Assembly: GCA_003868215.1 (NCBI GenBank)
Contig: QWDQ01000027.1
Coordinates: forward strand, 1 to 64,000
Direction of reading: 5' to 3'
Origin: Pseudophaeomoniella oleicola
Lineage: Eukaryota; Ascomycota; Eurotiomycetes; Phaeomoniellales; Phaeomoniellaceae
Length of the DNA stretch: 64,000 bases
The stretch's first letter is position 1, and every line of letters begins with the position of its first letter. Shown here piece by piece: positions 9,336-20,714 of this stretch. The notes beneath the pieces are model-generated. The model was not told the origin of the DNA, searched no databases, and saw nothing but the letters and a program-made list of their open reading frames with translations. Position numbers and translations under genes: made by a program.

Positions 9336-11411
9336 CTAGGAGGCTTGTCCAGACTTGATCAATATACGTCCCTCAATACGTGGTGTGATTCCCTTCGTCC
9401 AAGAGGGAATGAATTCTTCATCTGCTTCATCTACAGTGCCCACCATGTCTGGCCTGATTCCCGCAAGGCGCATCCATTTCCTTGTGACCGCTTTAGCGAT
9501 ATAAAAGGCATATTCGGGATCTTGATGAGGCAGGCAACCGAAGGGAGTTGGCTGGTCTGTTTCCATGCCTTGCATTCCTTCACCATCAGAGTCGGAACCA
9601 ACGAGTTCATCATCAGCCATCTGCTTCTGTGAAGATTTGGTCATACGGTATAAGCCAGGGTTTGATGGCCTTCGGGGCGTGGAATTCTGTGATTCTTTGA
9701 TCGAACCTTCTTGATGTAGATTCTTATGAACATGTGTCCAATGTCGATTGAGGTTACCACTCCAACGATCCCATTTGCCCAACACCTTCAGACTCATAAA
9801 ATACTGGCGTAGTATGGTTGATATCAACATTCCGTTCTCCTCGGAAACCAGTTCTTCTGCTCTACCTCCTTCGGACTTTGCCAGCAGTGAATCAAAGCCG
9901 TCTTTGCCTCGGGCCATGTAACCTCGCGTGGCAATCTTGTAAAATTTGTCGTCTTGTAGCTTTTTCCCATTCACCTTGACCCATCTCACTCTCGAAAGCG
10001 AAGGCATGTCCGGATGATATTCAAACTGGATATTCGACACTTGCGGATAACGTCCCTCCAATGCAGGTACCAAGCTGACTGCATTTTCCAAAGCAGCATA
10101 AAGATCGGCTCCTGTTATCCTCAACACGACAACAGGGTCTTCAAACGGAAAGCAATTCATAATGTCCTTCATAAGAAGGGTTCCAAAATAGACTTGATCA
10201 CCTCGGATCGTGCCTCCAGCCATGAGAGCGCAATCCGCATCATAGTAGAAGCGCATCAAGTCGCAAACAAAGTTTCCTAGGTTAGACTCTCGAGTACGGA
10301 CTGTAGTAAATCGTGCATCCAGTGGTGCTGCAGTATATCCCACAGCCTTCTCTAGTTTGCTCTTCAACGAGTCCGTCAACTGGGAGACAAGGTCTAGTGT
10401 GTTCTTGTCCTCTGGTATGGACCGCACGATATCGCGCCGGGTGATTTTGACATCCCAGCCGCTACCTTCCTTCTTCCATGCTTCGATATAGCTCAGTTGC
10501 TTGAAATCTGTGCCCGAACGTAAGACATGGGTGGAATTGATGAGGGAGTGACTGTAGTAGTGGTCATGCCCTCCCAGTATTAGATCAATCAGGCCTGGGG
10601 TGATCTCAGCAGCAAGTTTGTTGTCGTTAGGCTCCCTCATATGGGTCAACGCTATAATTATCTCACAGCCTTCTTCTCGCAGTTTCGGTACCAGTTGCTC
10701 GGCAGTGGTTGACGGCGATTGATGTATGAGATTTGGAGGGAGGGCATTAATTGTCGCTAACCTGCAGAGAGTCAGACATGCCAAAGTACAGGCTCCTAGC
10801 TTTACCATTCTTTCTCAGCGAGCCCAATCACTCCAATCTTGATCCCATTTGAACTCGTGAACACATGTGTCTTTTTGCAGTTGCCCAAAGGCACTCCTTC
10901 TCCAAGGGCAGGGTCGAGAACGTTGGCTAGTAACCAGGGAAATGTGCACTGATCTCGAAGGTGCTGGAATTGCTCGACTCCAAAGTCCAAGTCGTGGTTC
11001 TGTTACAGTCAGCGCCAGGTGATTGCAAATTTATCTTACGGTTCACATACTCCAACACATGCGACATTCGTACCGATTCCGTTCAAGACCGGCACCATAT
11101 GTCGACCCTTGGTCACCGAACTCTCGAGACTCGGATTGAAAGCATCACCTGAGAATAGTGTCACCAGTTCTGAAAGCTGCGCAAAATCCTTTCCGCGATA
11201 AGAGTCGACGGCTGTCTGGAAACGTGCGATGCCTCCGACCGGTTCAGCAGATCCAGCTCTAAGCAATACATCAGCAAAGCAGTTACAGTCCTCAAAGTAA
11301 TACGTACTCGATGTGATACACATCATTATAGTGCAGAAGGCGTAGATCTGGAGGGCCATTCCTTTGGCAAGCGTACGTGATAGATTCCCCTTCAGCGAGT
11401 TCGCTCGACAT
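9336..11411 (-). CDS. UshA-type 5'-nucleotidase / metallophosphoesterase
   Basis: Four exons: 11411-11308, 11258-11051, 10999-10806 and 10761-9336, with introns of 49, 51 and 44 bp, giving 643 residues. All binuclear-metal motifs are present in order: Asp30-x-x-His33 in HYNDVYHIE, FSGDAFNP, GNHDLDFG (Asn completed across the second intron), ALTHMREPND and GGHDHYY. The C-terminal nucleotide-binding domain follows, with TRESNLGNFVCDLMRFYYDAD, GGTIRGD and a FPFEDPVVVLRITG segment. No signal peptide is seen, so unlike secreted UshA it is probably cytosolic. Expected activity is hydrolysis of nucleoside monophosphates or related phosphoesters. A polar extension of about 150 residues follows the catalytic region. 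The ATG at 11411 has an in-frame stop shortly upstream; an alternative ATG at 11520 would need an extra intron. Confidence 0.9.
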
Positions 11412-11942
11412 GATGAGATGGACTTAGCAGCGATGGTTCCTGTTTGGTGTTTTGGTCGCAGGACATCATAGCATATGCACTCACCTGTTGCCTCCTGATA
11501 TATTTCGCAATGAGAGACATTTTGATTCAGGGCATTTGACTGATTGCGGTCAACTTGGATCATTATCACGCATCATGAGTGGATCCTGTTTGGAGGACAA
11601 GCCTTAGCCAAAGGTTTAAGGCCCATCGGGCCGTGACGCATCATCAATTGTCCCTTTAGAGCACTTGAACTGAGAAAACTAAATGGAAGATATACTGGTA
11701 TGCCGAGAAAGACCGATTGACAAAAGGAATACGTTACTGGAAGCTCTGGGTTACTATAAATGACAGTCTTGCTAGAATCGTGTCCATACATAACATAAAA
11801 GACATTATTCTAGCATATCGTACATACTATACTGTACGCCAGCCTTGAACGATAATTCTCCTGAGCCAACGTACTATTTGACTTATCCAGCCATTGAACG
11901 CCTTTGCTTGCTCATATCCATCTACTTATTTGGTATCCTTCA
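11412..11942. other. Intergenic region
   Basis: Promoter and 5' leader of the nucleotidase plus the 3' side of the histidine phosphatase. No coding signal or repeat recognised. Confidence 0.5.
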
Positions 11943-13856
11943 TCATGCATTTTGCTCGTTAACAGTCCACCTTCGCTTTGCCAGCGAATCTCGTGCATTG
12001 GTACCACCTCCCCACAATCCTCGTTGGCTCGATGGATGTTGTGGAACAGGCGGTATTGCAATTGTCGGTTCTCCATTGCTAAGCTCCATCTTCTTAACAG
12101 AGTCTGTAGCAAATGACTCTGCTGGATCTGCATCCGCATTGCCGAAGTCTGGTATATCAACATTATCGCTTGCTTCGTTTGCTTGGCCAGGGGATTCGTT
12201 GCTTCCCCATAAACCAGATGACTTCTTGATAGGCAGTATCGCAGCATGTGATCGCAAGCTGCTACTTGATGACCGGTGTAGACCTTTGGCTGCCGATGAT
12301 ATAGTACCGTCATCCAAAACGCCCTCAGTCGAAGATGTCGAGCCGAAAGGTCGGCGTGATGAAGTAGGGGTGAATCTTGGGGAAGATGCGACAGCGGGAC
12401 TTAGAGGTGTTACACCACCACCACGAAGGTGATCTGTTGATGCAATCATCTTAACTTCATATTCTTCAGAAACACTCTTGTCCATCGAATGCGGGCTTCG
12501 ATTGTGTTGTGGTCTGTTCTGCGGCTGACATGCAGTATCTGCTCGGTCACCAGCATCTTTCCTGTGTGCCATGGTAAGGGATGCCATTCCGACATCTAGC
12601 AATACGGGTTGGTTGGTTAAAGCCCCAATCAGGGCATTGCACCCAGCTCCATGAGTAACTAAGATCAGGACTGTATCGGTTTCTGGGTCTTTCGAAGCAT
12701 CTTCGGGTTCATCATCATACCACCCGATCATTCTTTGCAGACCGCTGCGAAATCTCTTATGCATACTACTCCATTCTTCGCCATATTCGCCTCCATTGCC
12801 CCAATCTTGAGGGTGCCGCATGCTGTCCCATCTGTAATCGACATCGACGCAGGCATCACGAGCATGTGCAACGTACCCCGCAGGTATTGGATCGGATGTC
12901 GAGATTGCGTAGGTTGGGGTTGGCGGGACATAATTAGGGCCACTGCTATTGACATTTGTAGAAATACGAGGCTTTGGTCGGCCTTCATTAGACGTGAGCG
13001 TATTCGATCGCGCCCTGGGTAGTGCAACTTCCATCGTTGTCACATTATCCAACCTGTGACTGTCTTCATCTTCAGTCGACGGCTGTTCTCTGAAAACGCT
13101 TTTCCAACCACCAGGGAAATGCCCGTTTACTCTATCTCCCAGATCTGCGCCCTCAATGTTTTCTCCTGGGCGAAGCAGCTCGGCTTTTGCGCCTGCTACC
13201 ATCATGAGGGATCCCGGTGGAGGTGTGATGTGTTCAAAGTAATCTGGAGCCAGCCATTCCCCAAGGAAAGCGTCTATTCGAAGTTGTGTAATGCGCAGTT
13301 TTTGGGGTAGATCACCAGCTTTAGCAGTGGCATCGCCCTCTCCACCGTTCGCCGTTGGTCCTGCTGGTTCGGGGATGGGGGATAGACTAGACGTATCATC
13401 CTGTCCGGTGCGCTGCGAAGCTGACCGTAATACAGTAGACTTTCCCAATGAGACCGAACCAAGTCTCTTCTTGTGCTGTGCGATTCCAGCACTGATCGCT
13501 ATCGATGTCTGTACACACCTAAGGAATGGTGATGAGTGTATGATGACCCTATGCTTCTTTCGCCGCGGCTTAGCTCCATTCGATCCTTGCCCAGCTGCCA
13601 AACGTATGTTTTCCTCGTAAGCGTCCTCTCGGCTCTGCAGTATCATAGCTATCCTTGCACCCAATGCTCTCGATTGCATCCATCCACCGTATGTTAAGGG
13701 AGGGTCATAAGGTGTCGGAGAGGTTAAATGCCATTGCTTATCCGCAGCATCAAGCCGGGAACCGTGCCTGCTTGGTCAACGACTGTATACTGAAACATAG
13801 GCCAGTTCAACATACCTCGCGATAATTACGACGGCCGGAGGTTTGTTGTCAGCCAT
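11943..13856 (-). CDS. Histidine phosphatase (phosphoglycerate-mutase-like) with long disordered tail
   Basis: Two exons, 13856-13816 and 13767-11943, with a 48-bp intron, giving 621 residues. The 13-codon first exon ends inside the Arg codon of the catalytic RHG (Arg14-His15-Gly16; MADNKPPAVVIIARHGSR), so the active-site histidine is visible only after splicing. Further family hallmarks are SSPFLRCVQTSIAI (second arginine), an FLGEWLAPDYFEHITPPPGS segment, and LVTHGAGCNALIGALTN, which supplies the second catalytic histidine. The last ~230 residues are Ser/Pro/Arg-rich and probably disordered, with several RxxS-like sites. The family includes phosphatases acting on sugars, lipids or proteins; the substrate is unknown. 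Confidence 0.88.
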
Positions 13857-14569
13857 GGCTCGCGTGTATCGGAAGCTGTCGAAGCTCTTAGCCAGGACTG
13901 TGGTCGCCTTCGAGTGGCGCCTGGAGTGACAACTATCGCCGCATGTATTCTAGCTTTGCTGATTTCAGGACGAATATCGTATTCTGCAGTTTGGGTTCAG
14001 CATAAGCACAGAACTGAAATTCGGTACTATTAGGTATAGTCATCTGTACTGTCGGTCTAGGTAAGATTTCTCAGGCCACTGGATTGTTTCCTTGGAAGAT
14101 AAAAAGATGAGGGGAAAGTGGTGGAGACGATAACTCCGGACATGCGTCAGAGGTCGAGGTTGTGGTTGAGATTCTGGCAGGTCATTGGAGGAAAGTTTCG
14201 AAGGACTGGACTACAGGTACAACAGCCATTGTGGCTCTGAGGGGTTTAAAGGATTGATGATATCTGTGGCTTGTGACTCTTTGCTTTTGCTATTTTGTTT
14301 CTCAAGTAGAAAGACTTTGTTTGTCTTTTCTCATATCAAGTGTGGTGATTATTGGATTTGGTAGGGTAATAGCAAACTACCTCTGGAGGCAAGTAAGGTA
14401 ATTACATATCCTACCTACAGTAGGTACATACCTTTACCTACGTACATGCAGTGCTTAAAGAATGAGCAACGTCTGCGCGAAGACCTTGCCGTTTAAGCAT
14501 CTTCCTACAGCGAATGTTTGTGAGAGGTTGGGACAAAAGGAGTCATTGACATGTGCACCATCTAAAATA
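13857..14569. other. Intergenic region with inverted TACCTAC repeat
   Basis: Promoter side of the histidine phosphatase, up to the transposon. It contains TACCTAC-A-GTAGGTA at 14412-14426 followed by further TACCTA units. No coding signal. Confidence 0.5.
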
Positions 14570-14570
14570 A

Positions 14571-14600
14571 GTCGCCCCACCTAGATTTGGGACAACCTAG
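14571..14600 (+). repeat. Left terminal inverted repeat of the Fot1/pogo element
   Basis: Begins GTCGCCCCACCTAGATTTGG and matches the reverse complement of 16398-16427 over all 30 bases. An internal near-duplicate (CCTAGATTTGAGACAA) follows immediately inside. Confidence 0.93.
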
Positions 14601-16397
14601 ATTTGAGACAACTTTTAAACTAAAACAACCCTTAATATAGCCAATTTATAATATCTATATCTTAATTAAAATCTGTCAAAATGAAGCTTAAAACGCAGAT
14701 ATGAGAAGAATATCTTTAGAAGGTCTTATTAACTCTTTAAAATAATAAATTTATATTAATTCGTAAGTGCGTAAAGATCTATAAAATTAGTAAAATAATA
14801 CTATATTATTAATTTAAAAACTAATATTTTAATACTAGTATAAAATATTAAAATTAATAATTATTAATATTTATTTAAGAAAATAGACTTACTTAATAAA
14901 TAATAAAATTAAATAATTAAGAATATGCATCTTTCTCTATTTAAATTCAAGATATAATATAAATTATTTAGATAATTAATAGTATTTCTTTATTTTTATT
15001 TTTATTTAGCGTTAATTAGCTTAACCGTTTTTAATAACGTAATTTTATAATTTTTATAGTTTTAAATAGAAGTCTAAACGCCGTTTATATATATAAAATA
15101 AATTTAAAAATATTCTATAAATAATTTACTCTATTTAAAAGAATAATTACTGAAAAATCTATTAAGTTTATCGATATATATAATATAAACGAGATAGATA
15201 TGGCATTAGGATTTAATTAAAATTAATAAATATTAGAATTAATTAATAAATTATAGATCTATATTAAAACGCTCTAAAATCGGGAATGGATTACGATTAT
15301 TAAGATAATTAAGATAATAAGAGATTAATTATAATTTTTAATTATTTTTAAGAAATAGAATCTTTAATTTATTTAGTTTTTAATTTAAAAGAATCCTAAT
15401 TAGCTATATATAGTCTTAAAGAATAATTAAATTTTTAATAATATCATTTTATTCTAGCTTAGAGATATTTTTTTATTATAAATTATATTATTACTAATCC
15501 GCCCAGTTTTATTAGTTATGAATAGATATAAGACCCATTATATATTTAAATTTATATAAAAGTATAAATATAATAATATTATAATTCTATATTTTTCTGC
15601 GTATTTATCGTATGTTATACAGCTTTTAGATTTGATTTATTTTTTAAGCGTTAAATAGCGTTATAGAAATTAATTAATATATATAACTATTTTCGCGGAT
15701 TTAGATTCTATTAAAAAGATTTAATTTATTTAATTATATAAATAGACGAGCCTAGAGGGCTTTAATAAAAAAAAATAATTAAAATAATTAAAAAATAAAT
15801 AATTTATTATTTTTTAATTTAAATAAAGTCTATAAGTCTTATTTAGTAAGAACGGTTTAATTTAAATTAATTAAAATAATTATTTTTAATCTAATTATAT
15901 CTTATAAGTTTTAATTAATTCTAAAAGAGATTTAAAAGATCTTTAATAATATTTAATAATTAATAACGTCGTTTATTATTCTAAAAAGAATAGAATCTAT
16001 AAATAGATCTATATTTATTCTTTTTATAAGATTTAGAAAAAATTTAGTTTATTTAATATTTCTAAAATAAGAACTATCTATAATTATATAAATCTTTAAA
16101 TAAAGCTAGCTTTATATTAAGATATTAAAAAATATATAAAAATTATTTTTAATTCTAATACTTAATTTATTATTATATAGAACGTCGCCGCAGCTTAAAA
16201 GAAAGAAAAGACTAAAATAAAGATTTATATTATTAAAAATAATAAATAGAATCTTTAATATATTATATAAAATATATAATTAACGTCTATAAATAGCTTC
16301 ATATTTAACTTTTAAATTTAATACGTTATAGGCGTTATTCATAGCTTTAATTATATAGGTGTTTTAAGCGTTTTAGTGTTTAAAAAGTATCCTAAAA

Positions 16398-16427
16398 CTA
16401 GGTTGTCCCAAATCTAGGTGGGGCGAC
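16398..16427 (-). repeat. Right terminal inverted repeat of the Fot1/pogo element
   Basis: Perfect 30-base reverse complement of the left end, followed by one base and the TA target duplication. Confidence 0.93.
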
Positions 16428-16428
16428 G

Positions 16429-19301
16429 TATTGCCTCGACTTCTGCCTTGAAAAGTCATTTCCGTCCCATCCCGCCTGTTTTCCAACACTGGCTTGCCAC
16501 GTTGACTAAGTCGATCGGACTGCTCTCGAATTCAAAATCCACCTTCGCAAGAAGCCCTTTTGGAGGCGGGAGAAAGCATGGATCCCTTGCTTTCAGGACG
16601 TTTTGAGTCTGCAAATCCAGGACTTATAATTACTCTTGCCGTTCAAAATCGTGGGCTAGCAAAAGGTGTACTGCAATTCGAAGACTACGTATAGTCGGGG
16701 ATTGCAGGCGTATATAATTATGATTCTATACCAGCAATAGAATCGTTCAAGGTTGCGTATCCTTCTCCTTTGTCATCGGAACTACGAGACGAACGAGTTA
16801 CTGGTACTAATTAATGACAACAGAATGACTTAGATAAGAATGCAGGTTTATATGAAACCAGTCAATGAGCGGTAATAGCAGTCAAACAGAGTCGAGTCTC
16901 AGAGCCGACAGATCACAGACCATGTTACTGCATACCAGGTATCGCTGCGACTCCTAGGTTGGTTTGTATTTTCTTCTTCCTTCGTTGATCCATCAAGGTT
17001 CTGGCACTGAAATCTGTAAAGGGATTCGAACGGTGATCTATTTCAGGTGGGCCATTAGACTCGATATATACTACGTACGAACTATCGAGGCAACTCGTAC
17101 CCATGAAAGGAGGCATTCCTATCCCCAGCTAAGGATATGATGTTATACAGCGGCACGAAGACGGCCCTCGCGGGTCGTTAGTGGACCACATCGAAACTTG
17201 CTCAACATGGTCAGGGATTAGGATGTCGTGATTTCCACGAGCTCTCCAACGCAGGTACAACGTTATTATATGCCACTGGGCCACGTTGCAGAAGACACTA
17301 GCCTTTGTTCACGGGTTTCAAACCAAGCTTCGCCAATCTATATATTGTAATCCAAAATCGAATACTACAGTATGGTCGAATCAATGCGAGGTGCCTCCCT
17401 AAGTGCAGTCAGTACCTTCTTGGTAGACGTCTATACCCGATTTCGTAACACGCGTCACTCCAGGTTCTATGAAACACGCGCCATGGTAGTATCAGATTGA
17501 AGGTTCTGAGATGTTTCGTCTTTTGTGAGAAAAGAGTGCTAGTATTACCATTGGCTGATGAGTATACCTTGATTCTCTCAAGTCTATCACGACAAGCAGC
17601 ACCAGGTTTCCAACTTACTTCAGGACGGGCTCCTCTAGGTACATATCGAGATTCCTGGTTTTGACCGCAAAGAAGTCAAGTTCGGGAAGGTAGACGATGC
17701 TTCACTTACTATCTAGGCAGATGTGCTATGCTTCTTGCAGGAGCATTACCGTAAAGTCTCCCCTTTAGTGGATGTTTTCGACCTAATTCAGGATCATGAT
17801 ATGTTGAATGACTTAGCTTAAACTTCTGGTAGTTATAATTGGGATTCAGTAGAGCAGGCAGGTCAGAGCTTCGTACCTTTTGCCTGCTAATGGTATTGTG
17901 AAGTTCCCCCTTTCACGAAGACTGCAGATCACTGTGGACGGTACTCCGATATGCTGAATACAACAATAGGTACTACTACTACTACTACTACTATGTAGGG
18001 GATGGTTGATTTATGATATACGACAGATTAATATACCTCTTATCCCGGACTACAACAATTCCTGCATTATTAAACAAGATCCCATGAGCTCTGATTGGAC
18101 ATGTATGTTATCCGTCAATTCATAAGCTGGTTCACACCTTCTCTATTTCTCGACTCCTGGCCTTGCTTCAACATCACATAGCTACCGTGTAAGTTAACGT
18201 AGTATATACCTTAATGATCCTTCTATGAATGGGTGTATCATAATAAGCAGACCGCCTCGCCGCCTTGTCCTCAGCCACGGGTGAAGTGAAAAGTGGGGAT
18301 GGGGCACGCTCTTGTTTCAGGTATTTAGCTTCTTCCACTTCAACTGCCTCAGAAATCTTGACCACCTCGATCACCTCGACCACCTCCCACCTGTCAGCAC
18401 GTAGCCACTTACTACTACGTAGAATGACGAATACTACGTAGTATACGAGCTCTCCACTCGAAGTCTACCCGGATAAGATGAAATTGACAGACGTTAGGTA
18501 TTCTCTAACACGATTGTTGGTACGATCTTCTCACTTCTCCGTCCTGTTGTCCGTCCGGCAATAAACGACCATGTACCGAAGCTTCTATACTATCAGCTTG
18601 GGAATAGGTCTATTGACCGCGCGAATACGAAGCTTAACGGCTCCTGCAATCTCTGTACCTGAGATATTCTCCGAAGTTGGATCCATGCCGCGTGTGTGGT
18701 GGAAGCATACGCCATACAAATTACTTCTGCCATCGATGCTAAGTACTACGTACTGCTGCATCCTTACGAGTCAGCCGTTCCGCCCCATGCAAACTTGTTT
18801 CGGTCGTTTCTAGTCATGGTGCTTCATTGCCGTCCGTACTCCGCTGATTGCCATAATCCTGTCCCTTCTCTGCTCAATCGCCGGCAATGAAATGCCTTAT
18901 CTAAATTTTGGTTTCTTGCTGGTGGATATCCCGCCTTCTAGGCACAGCTCGGTAGTCTGATAGTCCAACGGTGACCCCACAGCACTCTTTCTTTGGCTCA
19001 TAACAGACGACGGCAGATCAAAGTCGCACGCTTTCCTCACGATCATAAAGTCAAGGTTCGAACCCACTTCAAAGCTATTGCATCAGTTGGTGAGACTACA
19101 CTGGTGTAGGACAGGTGCCACCCTTCATAGCCATGTCGGCCGATCCAATGAGGCAGCACTGACACCAATAGGTGGCACTCGATCAATATATCATTTCAGA
19201 TGTCGCTATCTCACATCATGTTATATTGACCTCCACCTGATATCTTTGTTTCCTTCGGCAGCGGTTCCTCACTGCTGACCTGTAGTGTTCGAAAAGCGAC
19301 G
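16429..19301. other. Gene-poor block next to the transposon
   Basis: 2.9 kb of ordinary base composition with no recognisable gene on either strand; the longest frames are 60-80 codons without family features. It holds a (TAC)n microsatellite at 17971-17992 and palindromic TACGTA motifs at 17068-17076, 18410-18423, 18431-18444 and 18741-18752. A tRNA B-box-like GGTTCGAACCC near 19055 has no matching tRNA fold. Confidence 0.55.
17971..17992. repeat. (TAC)n microsatellite
   Basis: Seven TAC units in a row in non-coding sequence. Confidence 0.9.
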
Positions 19302-20714
19302 ATGTCACGGATCGGGAGCCACCATCTTCCTCTGCCACTATGGACCATCATCGTTATGGCCGCCTTAGGCACCGGAATTGTACTGGTCATCATTATATCT
19401 CTGGTGGTGAGGTTGCGACGGAAAGGTAGATTTGCAAACGAAGAGGCCAATTTTCCACCTTTCCGAAGGCTTGCCGTCAGACGAGGACGAGTTGTCCCTG
19501 CGTCATGGAATCTTTCCTTAGGGGCGTCTATTCTCGGATCCAGGTTCGACAATACGTCGTTTGTGTCATTGGACGGCCATCTCACGGGTGGGCAGAGGGG
19601 TCGAAGAGGAGGAGCCAGAAGCAAGAGTAGGGCCAGCCGTCGCTCGTCTATCACATCCCGACTTTCAGGGCCATCGATGACCGAGGCGCGAAGATCAACT
19701 TTCCACGACCTGAAACCGGCCACCAGGACGGATAAGCTGGGCTTACAAGACGTTGACATAGCCATCGTGGAGCTGCGACCGACTTTGAGGAGAGCATCTA
19801 CGGCGAAAAGTTCTCTTACTCTACCATCAATCATCGACGATGGAGAACCCATTCAAGATGATAATGGTCCTACCCATCCAGGTCCACCTCTGCACATAGA
19901 GGAGAACAGTTCAGGTCTCTCTGGAGGCAGCGGAGGAATTGACATTCGCAGACCGGTTGCTGCGGCTGAAAGAGATATGCAGGGCAATACGAGGCTGTCA
20001 CAACAATCGTCAAGACAAAAATCGATCCCGAAATCCAAATACTCTCCCTTGGCATCTAGAATTCGAGAATCTCTGCGTCCTCAATCACCTTTCCGATATA
20101 CTTCGGCGCCAAATCTTCCATCTGTCATTGAGGATGGTATCAAATCTATTGCTACGGCCTCTCCATCAGATTTGCGGGACAAATCTACTTCATCGAAGCG
20201 TCCATTTAGGCCTCATTTAACACCTCTATCTGTCCCTCCTGTAGTTTTATCATCTGCCGAGGCCGGCCCTCTACATGACTCGCATTCTTCTCCTTACCCC
20301 CCAAGACCACTCTTCCCTGCATCGCCCTCCTCAACTCCTCCTACCACGACATCCGGTAGCAATCACCGACGGCATCCATCCTCAGGACGGACGATAACAG
20401 GTGGAACTTCCCGTCAAGTCCCGGTCTCGCACATCATTACTCCTCCACGTCCATCCGAAAACCCTTTTGATCATTACAGGATACCGAGCAATTCGTCCGA
20501 AAGGCATGAGAATAAGGACCAGCTACCTACCTATCAAGCGAAAATATCTGGCGGTGTCACATCCTCTCAGTCAAGCCAGATTCCACGTCGGACGCCGAGT
20601 AAAAATCGGAACGTGCTACGGAAGAAATCAGTTACCAAATCAGCAGCCGTCTCGAGGAACAATTCAGTGGAAGAATATCCAAGGAAGATAGTCTCGCCGG
20701 ATAATTCCATATGA
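19302..20714 (+). CDS. Unrecognised single-span membrane protein
   Basis: One open frame of 470 codons with an ATG at 19302. A 12-residue N-terminus precedes a strong membrane span (about residues 13-37, ending LVIIISLVVRL), then a stop-transfer RLRRKGRF. The remaining ~430 residues are Ser/Pro/Arg-rich and low-complexity, with basic clusters (GQRGRRGGARSKSRASRR) and many RxxS sites suited to kinases. This suggests an N-out/C-in anchor with a disordered cytoplasmic tail. No catalytic motif and no known domain are recognised. The long open frame and composition typical of fungal disordered proteins support it being real; an unseen short upstream exon cannot be excluded. Confidence 0.7.
   Translation: MSRIGSHHLPLPLWTIIVMAALGTGIVLVIIISLVVRLRRKGRFANEEANFPPFRRLAVRRGRVVPASWNLSLGASILGSRFDNTSFVSLDGHLTGGQRGRRGGARSKSRASRRSSITSRLSGPSMTEARRSTFHDLKPATRTDKLGLQDVDIAIVELRPTLRRASTAKSSLTLPSIIDDGEPIQDDNGPTHPGPPLHIEENSSGLSGGSGGIDIRRPVAAAERDMQGNTRLSQQSSRQKSIPKSKYSPLASRIRESLRPQSPFRYTSAPNLPSVIEDGIKSIATASPSDLRDKSTSSKRPFRPHLTPLSVPPVVLSSAEAGPLHDSHSSPYPPRPLFPASPSSTPPTTTSGSNHRRHPSSGRTITGGTSRQVPVSHIITPPRPSENPFDHYRIPSNSSERHENKDQLPTYQAKISGGVTSSQSSQIPRRTPSKNRNVLRKKSVTKSAAVSRNNSVEEYPRKIVSPDNSI

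Larger units (their letters stand above)
14570..16428 (+). mobile_element. RIP-degraded Fot1/pogo-type DNA transposon
   Basis: The 1,859-bp element is bounded by terminal inverted repeats and flanked by TA on both sides (14568-14569 and 16429-16430), the target duplication of Tc1/mariner/pogo elements. The outer 30 bp match perfectly and weaker similarity extends to about 65 bp. Fot1-type fungal elements are about 1.9 kb, which fits. The interior is extremely A+T-rich, with nearly every C lost on both strands and stops in all frames, as RIP produces. One transposase hallmark is still legible on the + strand at 15602-15643: YLSYVIQLLDLIYF matches the pogo/Fot1 HLSHxxQPLDLxxF motif, and every difference is a C-to-T or G-to-A change. 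The copy cannot be active. Confidence 0.9.

Noticed and set aside
19045-19075. tRNA B-box-like GGTTCGAACCC
   Set aside because: The T-stem does not close, the distance back to any anticodon loop is too short, and no A-box with acceptor pairing was found on either strand.
13857-19301. Possible secondary-metabolite cluster or virus-like element around the A+T-rich block
   Set aside because: The A+T-rich block is fully explained by one DNA transposon bounded by inverted ends; no synthase, capsid-like, integrase or LTR features are seen.
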